NCBI RefSeq assembly: GCF_001649575.2
Contig: NC_051450.1
Coordinates: 10,423,956-10,487,955, forward strand
Source of the DNA: Kryptolebias marmoratus
Taxonomy: Eukaryota > Chordata > Actinopteri > Cyprinodontiformes > Rivulidae
DNA length: 64,000 nt
Reading direction: 5' to 3'
Each line of letters starts with the position of its first letter. Within the stretch, counting starts at the first letter, position 1. The position numbers and the translations under genes were made by a program. Positions 24,479-35,044 of this stretch are shown here, in pieces. A model generated the notes under the pieces. It was not told the DNA's origin, did not search any database, and saw nothing but the letters and a program-made list of their open reading frames with translations.

Positions 24479-24690
24479 ATCTATTTTCTTTGCCTGCTTT
24501 CCTGTGCAGGGTGTCTATCTCCTGTGGTTATTGTGCGAGAGGTGGGGTACACCCTAGACAGGTTGCCAGCCTGTCTAGGGCCATAGCGACACAGAGAACT
24601 GGAGTACCTGACAAAAATCCACACATGCATGGGAAAAAACATGCAAACTCCAGGCAAAAAGGCCCCAGCCCAAATCAAACCTATGCCAAC
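24479..24690 (-). mobile_element. tRNA-headed dispersed repeat, degenerate copy
   Basis: It reads GTGCGAGAGGTGGGGTACAC, AGACAGGTTGCCAGCCTGTC, ACACATGCATGGG and AAAGGCCCCAGCC in plus orientation, so the element runs on the minus strand. The middle (ACCATTCACACTC to CTGTGGGAGGAAAC in the 27-kb copy) is deleted and the tRNA-like head is eroded. It lies 140 bases before the solo LTR. Confidence 0.75.
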
Positions 24691-24829
24691 CAACCATTCC
24701 AACATGCAGTCACAAAAGCAACTCATATCTCAAAAACTAAATGAATAAATAAAAATATTAGTGGCTTCATTAAAGTTTTCCTGTAAATTATACACCACAT
24801 CTTTTTTTTTTTGCATCTGACAATTATTT

Positions 24830-25209
24830 TGTCAGGATTTGGGTAGTTTGATATTTTCTTCTGTTATCCTTGTGTATATGTTGTATAGTTTTGTTCCTTG
24901 TGTTCCCTGTGCCACTACTCACCTTCCCTCAGCTCAGCACTTTTCCAGTCAGCCTACACCTGCCCCTACTTTGTAATCACGCACCTGTTTCCAGTTCCTC
25001 GTCATCAGCCTTTAGATTCAGTCAGTAGTGAGTTTCTCTTTGCTGAATCATTATCGCTATGATGCACTGTTTGGTTCTGCTCGTGTTCCCTGTGATCCAC
25101 CATCTTGTAGCTTTTTGTTTTGCTTAGTTAAATAAATCTGTTTACTTCTGAGCTCCTCTGTGTCTGCCTGCATTCTGGGTTCCAGCCTACAACGCAACAA
25201 AACCTGATA
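24830..25209 (+). mobile_element. Solo LTR of a gypsy-type retrotransposon with 5-bp target duplication
   Basis: It begins TGTCAGGATTTGGG and ends AACCTGATA (a one-base decay of the usual TGACA). The 380-bp body has typical fish LTR content: CACGCACCTGTTTCCAG, a TTAAATAAATCTG polyadenylation region and TCTGCCTGCATTCTGGG near the end. The flanks are TATTT at 24825..24829 and TATTT at 25210..25214, a perfect 5-bp duplication. No internal genes are present, so it arose by LTR-LTR recombination. The gypsy assignment comes from the TGTCA end and 5-bp duplication together with remembered sequence; it is likely, not proven. Confidence 0.82.
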
Positions 25210-25214
25210 TATTT

Positions 25215-26049
25215 GTTCTGGAGATGCAGCGTGCTGGAAGGAAAAATGCTAAAATGGCATTGCTTGGCATAGCCAGTTATCTGTTGTAAAAATCAACCAC
25301 ATAGTTTTTGATTGGACAGATATCAAATTACTGAGGTCTGAGTTGCTTTAAATTTAAAAATTTGCTCTTAAGTAAGCCTCCTTCTGACTAGCTTGGCTTC
25401 TGCCTGAGAATCTCTGAAGCTTCGAACTGAAATGAGTCTGACTGCTGACATAGGATACTGTCTACTTATTATTACTCGGCTTCAAAAAATTCTAATCCAT
25501 TCATTTATGTCCAAATGTATGTCTGAGATCACGTCTGGTAGGAAAACTGAACACCTACTGCCTAAATGACAGAATTCAACGCATCCCAGCAGAGCTCTGA
25601 CACAATCAAGTTGATTAAATTCACCTGTCAGTGGTTTCAAACTAATGAGCAATAAACACAGTTTCAGAGTTGTCTAATCAAAGCCCTCTTTTTTTTCCTG
25701 ATTAACTCCAGCTAAATTTTTGACAAGGTTGATTCACGGTCTGGAGGTGTAAGAACTTTTTTTTGCCCACTTTTCAGTCACTATTATTGCAGTTAAGTCA
25801 TCAGTGTTGTCAAACAAAATCACTTTGCTGAGATTTTAAACAGAACTTTTCTTTTTTTTTTTTCAATGTATCATGGAAACAATAAACTACATAGGCTGTG
25901 TGCTGGCAACAACATTTCTTTCTGACATTCATAAGGAGTTGGGCACATTTTAGGGAAAATAAAAACAAGGCAATCATCCAGTACAAGTTAGGGATTCCAG
26001 CTAAAACTGCACCACAAGTAGATCGGAAACGGCGTTATGTTTTAGTATT
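25215..26049. other. Non-coding stretch, nothing recognised
   Basis: Unique moderately AT-rich DNA with T runs near 25690 and 25850. No feature was identified. Confidence 0.5.
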
Positions 26050-26054
26050 GCATA

Positions 26055-26125
26055 GTCTTTGGCTGATTAGCTCAGCTGGATACATTGAAAGGTAGAGGAC
26101 TTGAATTTGAACCCAAAATTGACAT
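26055..26125 (+). mobile_element. tRNA-derived sequence, probably a SINE head
   Basis: GGCTGATTAGCTCAGCTGG at about 26059 is an A-box-like D-arm (TAGCTCAGCTGG). TTTGAACCC at about 26105 resembles the end of a B box. The acceptor and anticodon stems do not pair properly, so this is not a working tRNA gene. A degenerate tRNA-derived SINE or tRNA pseudogene fits best. No related tail was recognised downstream. Confidence 0.5.
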
Positions 26126-26223
26126 TTTTTGTCCACACAAAAAGAAGCTAAACATGAACCGACATAGAAATATACTAAAATGGCTAACCATAGCGCAGTC
26201 AATGCTATTGAGGCAAGAATTTG

Positions 26224-26274
26224 TGCTGCCATCTTGGTAAGTGCTACATGGTAGCACTTGCCAGCATGGCAGCA
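26224..26274. repeat. Strong imperfect hairpin, 24-base arms and 3-base loop
   Basis: Left arm 26224..26247 and right arm 26251..26274 are inverted copies with 21 of 24 positions identical; two of the three differences would be G-U pairs in RNA of one strand. The loop is ATG. The arms begin TGCTGCCAT and close GTGCTAC. The tiny loop argues against an ordinary microRNA precursor; a palindromic transposon remnant is as likely. Confidence 0.85.
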
Positions 26275-27164
26275 GACCATAAATTCGTGAGGGAAAAAAA
26301 AAATCAACCAAGGAGATCATTGTTTTCCATTAATGGGTTAATTATCAGAACTTCAACTTCAAAGAACATGTCATTGTGTTTATCTTATTTATCTTTGGAA
26401 ATATTAGTCTTTTCATTGTATTAATATACCAGGGGCCATCACTCTGTCTAAACTAGACTACTATAATTACTGTAAAGCTCTGTACTGAGGGTAGGCATTT
26501 ACCATCTATCAGAATGACTTGATTATTTAATACTGTATATTATCAATAACAGCTGCTTATCGACAAATGTGTTTTACCTGCTTTATGTGTAAAATATAAA
26601 TGCTAAATAATAGTAAATTACTTACTTACAAACACTCAGTTAAGCCATGTCTAAAGACTATGTGCATATTATGTAAGGCCTAAATATTTCCGTAATATCT
26701 AAGCTGTAATAATAATAATAACAATAATAATAACAAAAACTACATTATAGAAGTTTAAGTTATTAGTCTAAGTGTAATTAACTACTGACACCGGTAGTAG
26801 GGTTAGACTAAGTGGACATATAAAGTACTGACAGTAATTACTTAAAGTACAGTTACAGAATGGCTATGATTACAGCACTATGTAATTTTATGATGGCAGC
26901 AGTAGCATGTCAGGTCAGTATTTTCCCACTGGTAATGCTTGACAGGGCTTGGTGGGAGGCATTTTGCTCAGTATGTATGATGTTTATTTAAGTAAAGTAA
27001 GACTTTTGCCATGCAGTTTTGGATTGATGACACAGCCTAGAGCATGCACAAGGCATTAACAACGTGTACCTTTGACGTGTAAACAGTACAGAGTGATACA
27101 CATCGCACCTAGTAAGGTGGCGGCTATGAATCTTGCCAAACACCATCAGTGGCCAATCCACCCC
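26275..27164. other. AT-rich stretch, nothing recognised
   Basis: It contains an (AAT)n-like run at 26707..26733 and many short GTAATTACT-like words. No gene or TE was recognised. Confidence 0.5.
26707..26733. repeat. (AAT)n microsatellite with AAC interruption
   Basis: Two blocks of AAT/ATA units separated by one CAA. Confidence 0.85.
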
Positions 27165-27516
27165 TTCATTTTCTTTACCCACTTTTTTTTCTTTCCAGGT
27201 CATGGGGAGATGATTCTTTTCTGCAGCAGTCACTGTGCAAGAGGCGGGGTACACCCTGGACAGTTTGCAAGTCCATCACTAGGCCACATAGAGACAAACA
27301 ACCATTCACACTCTTACTCACACCTAGGGACAATTTAGAGTTACTAAACTACTTAATATGCATGGTTTTGGTCTGTGGGAGGAAACTGACGTACCCGGAA
27401 AAAACCCACACATGCTCACGGAGAACATGCACACTCCAACCAGAAAGGCCCCAGCTGGGAGTTGAACCTGTGACATTCTTGCTATGAGGCGACAGCTAAC
27501 CACTTGTTGCCCACTG
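27165..27516 (-). mobile_element. tRNA-headed dispersed repeat, best copy in the window
   Basis: Nearly full length, oriented on the minus strand. The tRNA-like head at the high-coordinate end has a B-box match, GGTTCAACTCC, read on the minus strand over 27468..27458. It is followed by GGCCTTTCTGG, the GTTCTCCGTGAGCATGTGTG region, CTAAATTGTCCCTAGGTGTG, TGGCCTAGTGATGGACTTGC, CCAGGGTGTACCCCGCCTC and a degenerate AAAGAAAATGAA tail. This family is abundant in percomorph fish and behaves like a SINE or short LINE derivative; its formal class is uncertain. Confidence 0.8.
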
Positions 27517-27904
27517 ACCAATCCAGTGTATTTCTATTTCAGTGGTATATTTAAGGTAATTTGCTTGTTTAATAGGCCTTTTACAAATTTAGTGCCTTTT
27601 TTAGAATAGATGTTTATCAACAATTTAGTTGTTTAGATATCTTTTCAACCACAAATATTCAACCAAATATTGTGTCTGACTGCTGTACATTTAACTGTTT
27701 AACTTATTTCACAGATAACCTATGAGACATGCAAAGGCATTTAACTAAACAATGCTCCAAAAACAATAACAGCATTTTAAAAATGACATAATTTATTAGT
27801 TGTTGAAACTGACAAAAGAGAAGACAGCATTTCTCATGTTATATGCTACCATGATACGGTAATGTTTCTTTGGAAAGGGTGCTGAAAGTAAATCAGTAAT
27901 AACA
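27517..27904. other. AT-rich filler, nothing recognised
   Basis: Unique AT-rich DNA without a feature I can support. Confidence 0.5.
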
Positions 27905-28480
27905 GTTGTCAGGTAAGTTTTGATGCAATGAGAAGAATGGGAGCCACCCTGTTTCCACACCACCATCTGCTTGTGCTCAAACCACAAAAGCAGCGTTCTC
28001 CAGCCACTCAGTCAGTGCTCACATTTAGGAGGATGATGTATGAATCTGAAGCAGCTTCCCAACAGCCAATCAATCAGCTCCAAACAAACGACGGCTACTT
28101 TCGACCAGCGCCCTTTGGCTCTTGGCGAATGCTTTATGTGGTCAGACCGCGGCAGCCGAGAAGACAATAACCACCTCTCAGTGGCTGTTTTACAGAGTGG
28201 GTATACAAACTTCATGTCTCGGATGTTGACAAATGGACGAGTCATGGCAGTGATGAATGTTGCGAGGGGCGTCTCTGTTTAAATACACATTCCAGCAAAG
28301 TTGGGAATTAACTGAGTGACGATGGCTGGCTGCCCGAACAAATGGAGCCATCCACTCATCTCTACCTCATCATTTCCCAACCAACGGCACCCAGCTGCCA
28401 ACCTCCTGAACTGTGAACCATATATCCAAATTACAGCTTCCATGTAATCAATATTCTTCACAATCTTAAAAATAATATAC
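27905..28480. promoter_or_regulatory. Candidate conserved non-coding element
   Basis: Well-balanced unique sequence. It contains CCAATCAATCAGCTCCAAAC (28064..28083, two PBX/TALE-like words), GTGGTCAGACCGCGGCAGCC (28138..28157) and GACAATAACCACC. Frames of 60-80 codons on both strands overlap and are not called genes. Strongest enhancer-like block upstream of the S promoter by texture. Confidence 0.4.
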
Positions 28481-28960
28481 ATTGATTAATCATTATTGGC
28501 ATAGGCCACAACTCTAGAAACAAATTCATGGTCATTGGATGGAAATTACATTAAAATAAATGACTGGCATTGTTTTAAGTGGTGTCACCAATTAACCTTG
28601 CAACATTTCAGCCTCATATGTGTACTTTAGCTGCTTCAGTGCAGCCAAGGGATTTCTGGACTGACTCACCAGATCTGTAGTGCCTATTACGTGATGCGAA
28701 TGACTTCACATATCATTTGTGGGCAAGAGGATCAAAGGAAAATGGATAAAAATAAAAAGAAGGTGAGTGGAAAAGTCTGAAAAGCCATTCAGAATGGTTT
28801 CCTTTCTTCAGTTAAATTTAGAAGAAGAAACAGAAGTCTTCTTAAAAAATTTAGTAAAGGTAAACAGGTTTTTCCATGTTGTAAATACTTTGTATAACTT
28901 AGGCAATTTAAAAAAAATCAAATTTCTATTAGCACCACTGTATTTGATAACAATAATTGA
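28481..28960. other. AT-rich stretch, nothing recognised
   Basis: Unique sequence leading into the TACCTGGTA-type element; no feature. Confidence 0.5.
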
Positions 28961-29078
28961 TAACAATACATAATACTGCCTGGTACTTACCATTTAGGAA
29001 ACCAGTACATACCCAGTAAGTACCTGATACACCCAGTGTAAATAACAGGCATTTACCAGGTATGTATTAACCATATTT

Positions 29079-29113
29079 ACCTTTATTTAACCAGATCTCA
29101 GTCTCAAGGGCAG
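29079..29113 (-). mobile_element. LINE 3' terminus fragment
   Basis: On the minus strand it reads a GAGACTGAGATCTGGTTAAA word followed by TAAAGGTAAA, the usual end of fish L2-like LINEs. Only the last 35 bases remain, directly joined to the tRNA-headed repeat. Confidence 0.5.
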
Positions 29114-29117
29114 TCTA

Positions 29118-29278
29118 ACATGCATACTTTTAGACTGAGGGAGATAACCGGAGTGCCTGAAGAAAACCCGAACATTCAGACTCCACATAGAAAGACCAAG
29201 GGCCAACCCGGGGTTTGAACCCAGGACGTTCTTGCTGTGAGGCAACAGTGCTAACCACTAATCCACTGCGCTGTCCAT
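29118..29278 (-). mobile_element. tRNA-headed dispersed repeat, 5' half
   Basis: The head is at the high-coordinate end. GGTTCAAACCC (minus strand, 29221..29211) is a perfect B-box match, preceded by GTGGTTAGCACTGTTGCCTC (an A-box-like region) and followed by a CCCTTGGTCTTTCTATGTGG region. The 3' half with the GTACCCCGCCTC words is missing. Confidence 0.75.
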
Positions 29279-29392
29279 ATGATGCAAGTACCCAGTGTGT
29301 GCCCAGTAAGTACCAGGTACATACTAGATATGTACCAGGTACAAACCAGGTAAGTACAATTACATACCAGGCTGTATTATGTATTGCTACAA

Positions 29393-29610
29393 AGACATCA
29401 TACATATTACCTGGTAACTACTTGGTACATACCTGATATGAGCCTGGTATGTACCTAGTACTAGGTACATACCAGGCTCATATCAGGTATGTACCAAGTA
29501 GTTACCAGGTACAAGCAAGGTATGTATGTGGTATATACCTGGTAAGTACCACATAAATACTTGGTAAATGCCAGGTATTTACTAGCTGTATTATGTTTAG
29601 TTACTGAGAT
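29393..29610. mobile_element. Second TACCTGGTA-type element or half-element
   Basis: Its right end, AGCTGTATTATGTTTAGTTA at 29584..29603, resembles the right TIR of the neighbouring element. Its left end (CATACATATTACCTGG at about 29399) is weaker. The interior is almost entirely the TACCTGGTA-like word family and is dominated by the 104-bp palindrome. Confidence 0.45.
29408..29511. repeat. Perfect 104-bp palindrome without spacer
   Basis: Bases 29408..29459 are the exact reverse complement of 29460..29511; I checked all 52 pairs and found no mismatch. The centre is CTAGTACTAG. Arms start TACCTGGTAACTAC and include TGATATGAGCC, which is not simple repeat sequence, so the symmetry is not just low complexity. 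Pairing stops sharply at both ends (T against C). It could extrude as a cruciform or fold as a hairpin in RNA. Confidence 0.97.
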
Positions 29611-32600
29611 ATTGTGCACTTGCATGGTATTTTTTTTTTCTTTTTTGATGAAAGCTGTTGTCAAAAGACAGATTTTAAGAACAAAACCACCTCAATTTAG
29701 AATTTTAGCTTCAGCTTGCAATTCTTTTTTAATCTTTGTATCTGTGTATTATTTTCAATTTTTCCTCCCGCGTTTTAGAGAACCTGGTCCCTAGTTGGCT
29801 TTACGTTTGTGCATGCACCTATCCACGTCAAGGAAATGTGTCCCATTACAGCCATTTGTGGAGAAAATAGAATCTAAAAAAAAGTATATCTCCTGTTAAA
29901 GACAGCTCCACTCTCCCAGAACATATTCCGTCATGGCATATGGCTGAAGCCATCCATCAGCTTTATTTTATCCCCGTATCAGTCCCTTTAGTGCAGCCAG
30001 TCCCCAGCATGCTGAATATGGAAGACGGGTAAAGGAATAGTTCAAAAATTAAATGTATTCAACTCTATTTCCCAGCATGACTCGATTTTCTAAAATATAT
30101 TGAGGAAGTATTTGCTTCTCTCTATTCTATTTTTTAAATGTGGTTTTTAAATCCTGTATAAGATATGTTTGAGCCGACATGTTCGCAAATTTTTTGCCCT
30201 AGACGAACGTTGGCAGTGTTAAAATGACTATTCCAACACTGACACAAGAACAGAGGTCTGGAAATCTCACCCAGAAACTCAGCTTCTGCAGCTGGTGGTG
30301 CATCACAGAGCTGTGTGCCTCAATTTTTCACTCTTATTTGCTTGACATATGATGACAAGCATTAAATTATTAGAAGTAAGCATTAGTTTTTTTTCCACCC
30401 CATCCGCCCTTTTTTTACAACTTCTTCTTGTGAATGGTCTATAAATATTTCCTGGCACCATCTTCCTGGAAGATAAGGGAGACATCAGGTTGCAGTTTCT
30501 TCTCTTATCAGCATACAACATTTTATGGCAGGCGTGACTCATGAGTCTTCGCATCAGTCAGCTGCAAAATATCAACAAAACCAGATTCCACAGTCACGTT
30601 TTTTTTTTTCCCCTTCTGCTTTGGGACGAGTTCTCATCTGAGGTGAAAAGGTTTCAAGCCGTTTATTTATCAGCATACTCTGGTTGAATATGTGCAGCAT
30701 GTTCCCTCTAGAGAAAAAATAGGACTCAGATGAGTCAGAAAACAATCAGAATTTTCAGTTGAGTCATCTAGAACTTTATTTTCTGTTTAGAATTAAAGTC
30801 CTGAAGGAAAACAGTTGTTGAACTTCATGTACAAAAACACATACAAAATAATAATAATTTAAAAAAAAACAAGTAAAACTGAAGTGTCCCAATGCAGTTA
30901 CTGTCTAAAATTCCAGTATACCTGGATTTTCTCCAATGAAGCCCAGTGATAATTTAGGAATCACTTTTGGAATAATCTAAGGTGAAATACTGCCACATTT
31001 TGATGTATGAACTCTTTGAGTCATCTAAAGAGAACCAAGATCAACAGGTAACCATGGTCACCATGGGAGTGAGAGATGCAGGTGTGTGGTTAATATGGTA
31101 ACAAGTTGTACAAAAAAAACATAAAACATTATCCATTTTTATATGTTTCATGTTTTTTTTAGATGATATGACATACAAAGACCCCTTACTTCCAGTTTTA
31201 AAGAGAAGTTGAGGCCTTGATGAGTTTGGATGTGTGGTCTCTGAGCTGTGTGGATCTGAGTGACATGTTGAGTGAAAGAAAAAAAAAGAATGTACTGTTT
31301 GATGTATAAGAAGTGTAAAGGTTGTAGGAATAAGGAGATTTTGTTAGCAAAGTTTTGGACAATTATACGACAGAAGTTAGAGAGTGACACCGCCACACCA
31401 AGATGAAAGTTATTTGGTAAAATTGTCAAAAATGAATAAACTTAAGCTTAAATTGTGTAAAAACTCCAAAATGTCAGTTCAGTCATGTAAAGCCCATCTT
31501 TCTGTGACCTGTGTAACCTTTGAAAGCTGTTTCTATGAAGTAGGCCTCTGCTAAAAGCTCCAAAAAGGGATGGGTTTGCTCACTCATTTCACCAAAATCC
31601 CATTGTTGCATGTGAAAATGTATTAGCTTCTTTCAAATTCTGTCTGTGCCATACAATGCATGTCCCAAAATTCATAGAAGGCTATTTCAGATGATACCTG
31701 ATGTTTATATTTTTCGCCAGGGATTTTCCAAAAGAAACATGACTCAAAAGGAAGAATAACAGACAAATTGTAACAAAGGTGCTTCAATGCAAAAAAAAGG
31801 AAGACCTGTCACTAAAAATGATTTAGGAAGACTAACACAGTATAACTTAATTAAAACTAACAAATACAACACAAATTAAAATGAGTTAATTGAACAATGT
31901 AAATGTGTACCAAATAAAATTATATTTTAAACTAAACATGACTACAACATTGGTGACAATTTATCCAAATTTAGCTGCTTTAAACTGTTGATTTTTTTAG
32001 ACTTCTTAAAAAAAAAGTAAAACAGAAGACAAAGAAAAACAATGTTTAACAAGAAAAGAAACCAAAAAAAATCAATTTTTCATATAATGTTTTGGACACA
32101 GTTTTGGTTCTTGTCTCTAACATTTGAAAGCAGAGCCTTTGGGAACATTGCCATTTCCTGCAGCAACATGAAACAGAACCATTTTGGAGCTTTGTGCTGG
32201 GAGATTCTGCTACTTTTCTTTGCAGCATCTGCAAGCTCTCTTTTTATTTATTTATTTTTTTAAAGCCATTTTCTTCTCTCTTTGACAACTTTTAATCAGA
32301 TTCAGGTCAGGAGTTGATTCTTAAACAGTCCGTCTTTTCCCCTTCCAGCACTTTCTGTTGTTTGGACTGATGCTTTGGGTTACTGTGCTGCTGAGAGATC
32401 TAAACTTGGACTAAGTTCCTTGTAAAATGCCTCAATCGTCTGGTTTTTTATTCTTTTGCTGCATCCAGTTTCTCCAACAAAACAGCCCTCAGCATAATAC
32501 AACCTTAGTTTCACTTTTATGTGAACTTAATTTGATCAACTCCCAACAATACAAGGACCTACATCCTCTCTCTTTCCTTTCCTCACATCACATAAGGAAT

Positions 32601-32990
32601 CTGGGTTATCATTGAAGATTTTGCAAACTTTACTCTTTTTGTGCTTTTTTTCTGTTTGACGGTGCCTATAGGCACCATCCAGATGAGTCGGGGTTTGCCT
32701 GAAACTCTGTACATGTCTTCAGTGCCATTTCTTTTTTCATCATCGTCAACCTTCAAAGACTTCTTGAAGGTCCTTAAAGACTGAGATTCTTTTTCAGTTT
32801 TAAGGTTGAAAGTGTTGATAACATCACAATCTCTCAAAGCAGGAAGTGTTGAGATCCTGTCGACTGTCTTGTGACCTTAGGAACGATTGTGTCAGATGAT
32901 GAGAACATTCTGATACTCCGGTCTTCATGATCAGGAATACCACTGATGCAGCAATAGCATCATTTCATAATCAAGTTAAGGAATTTTAAA
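29611..32990. other. Non-coding stretch, nothing recognised
   Basis: AT-rich unique DNA with poly-A/T runs. A 16-bp perfect palindrome, GGTGCCTATAGGCACC, lies at 32661..32676. No TE, RNA or exon was supported. Confidence 0.45.
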
Positions 32991-32994
32991 CAAA

Positions 32995-33385
32995 ACTTTA
33001 AAGCCACGCACTCCTTGAAGGAATGCATATCACGTGCCATCTTTAACAAAGAGTTTTAAACTAAGAAATCAAGGCGATATAGTTGTTTTGGTCAAATCTT
33101 GAAAACAAGTTATGTGCAATAACATCCTGCACAATTTGTTACTGCTCAGAATATGTTAAGGATCAGCATCAGCTACACCAATTTTTTGATCAATATTAGT
33201 AACACTGACAAAGTTAAAGCCATTTTTGTGCTTACTAAGGTCAGTTAGCTGTGGCAACCATCTTAAATGAAGTTGAATTCAAAAGTTAATTAGTTGTAGA
33301 TGTACATCACATGATTACTTTCTGAGACTTTCATTAAAGTCTATCCAGTGGTTGATGAGATATGTTGCTAACAGAGCATACAGTG
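32995..33385 (+). repeat. Unclassified repeat family: head plus one unit
   Basis: Head module with CTCCTTGAAGGAATGCATAT at about 33011 and TTTTGGTCAAATCTTGAAAA at 33086, then one unit: AAAGCCATTTTTGTG, TCAGTTAGCTGTGGCAACCA, TTAGTTGTAGATGTACATC, TTTCATTAAAGTCTATCCAG and GCTAACAGAGC. It shows that the minimal element is head plus one unit. Confidence 0.75.
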
Positions 33386-35040
33386 TCAATATAATGGCAA
33401 TAAATGTGTTGAGTGTGGATTTAATGTTTGTATAATTTCGTGTAAAATTCCATTCAAACTCTTCCCAAATTCTGATCCGACAGTGGAGGATCATCAGCAG
33501 TCCTGACTGTAACTGCAGAGTATTACAGCTTTGTGTTTGTGTTATTCTGCCATCACTGAATGCTAATGCTAATAAAATACTCCCCGAAACACAACATGGT
33601 CATCATCTTGATTTTAAAGAGCTTCATTGTCATGACAACAGCAGCTGCTTTGTGCAATAAATGGGATTTTCTCAGGATTGCTTTGAGTCACTGCTTATTC
33701 TTATTATTATTTCTTTTGCATCTCATAATATGCTTCGAAAACGGATCTGACTGTGAGTAGCTTCCTGAAATAATTTCTGAGCCCATTTGAAGAGGAGGTG
33801 GGATGAAAGAAAAGGGAAAAAAAAACATTTTAGTGATGAAGAGAAAGGCTTAGAGTGCAGCACGTGCTCATTTTGGTTATTTTGACACAATGTAATCAAA
33901 GAAACTCGTGATTAATGACACTATCTCACGTGCTCTTTGAGGAGATGACAAGTGGCTGATGCAGCAGCACATCACCTCTTCAAGGACTAACGCTTCCAGC
34001 AACATGTCGAATAATAACACACTTCGACGCAAGCACCTGCTCACACACTTCAGAGCCCCACAAGCCCTTAAAAAGACCAGCACGTGACTACAACGTTTCA
34101 GCAAGCTCCCTGATACTGATCCAGGCACCGTTAAAAGCCAGACTGGGCTGAAGTAGATTTCAGCAGCACTAAATGGACAGCTCCAGCAGAGTATTTCACT
34201 GCCACATCCATGACTCCTTTCACCCGGGGAAGTGGGAACCTGGAGAGAAAACTACCAGCACAATGAGCTGCTGCCACTTTTCCAGGGGACAGTGAAAGCA
34301 GAAGCCACGAGAAAATGATCCTGAAAAGGCCTCAAATGTCATCAGGCTTCCATCATTATTATAAATGAGTGGGACTTTCTTGTATGGCAGTTTGGATATA
34401 ATAACACTATTATTTGCAATTGCAGCATTGAAGCTCTACTCTGTATGTGACATTTTTTTCTTTAAAGGTGGAGAGGGTAAGGGAGTTATATAAAGATGCT
34501 GCTTAACTGCTTTAGACTTAAAATAGAAATGTCTGTTTTAAACATGACAGCCTAAATTTCTGCTAAAAATGATATTATTTAACAAAATGATTCTTTGAAC
34601 TGACGTTTTATGAAGACTTTGTTGGTGCAAAATTGGAAATAATCACACCATCAAATCAAAACAAAGATTTCAATCCTTTGACACAGGACCCTGATGAGAA
34701 ATCACATGATTATAGTTATCTGTGGTGAATGGTCTCCACTTAATAGTGCTTTTCAACATTTTGTGGCGATTCTACAAAATTCTGTTTCATGTTTCCTAAT
34801 TATCCAATGATATAAACCAACATAACAACAGACACAACAAGCATTTGTTATTATTGTTTTGTTTTTTTTCTTCTTTAAGATCACACACTATTGGGCAAAT
34901 AAAGGAGGTACAGTAATGTGGAGTCCAGTGTCATTAGGACACATGCATGGGCTCAGGATGGTGTTTGTCCTTATGTTTCCTGTTCTACTTTGAACAACAA
35001 GATTCACCAACCCCTAAAACAGTTTTTAAATATGACAAAA
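33386..35040. other. Non-coding stretch with one possible regulatory block
   Basis: The part 33860..34340 is GC-balanced and unique, with repeated CACGTG (E-box) words at about 33861, 33928 and 34081. The rest is AT-rich. No gene was recognised. Confidence 0.4.
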
Positions 35041-35044
35041 CATA

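Larger units (their letters stand above)
28964..29386. mobile_element. TIR element with TACCTGGTA-type subterminal repeats, carrying nested insertions
   Basis: The terminal inverted repeats are CAATACATAATACTGCCTGG with TA following (28964..28985) and its complement at 29365..29386, identical at 21 of 22 positions. Inside are many scattered words of the form GTAAGTACC, AGTACATACC, TACCAGGTA and their complements. The centre is occupied by a LINE tail (29079..29113) and a tRNA-headed repeat (29118..29278). No coding capacity. I read it as a non-autonomous DNA transposon (MITE) of unknown superfamily. No clear target duplication was found. Confidence 0.6.

Noticed and set aside
29130..29405. 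91-codon minus ORF with QRSGLVVSTVASQQERPG
   Set aside because: This is the translation of the tRNA-headed repeat and the TACCTGG words, not a gene.
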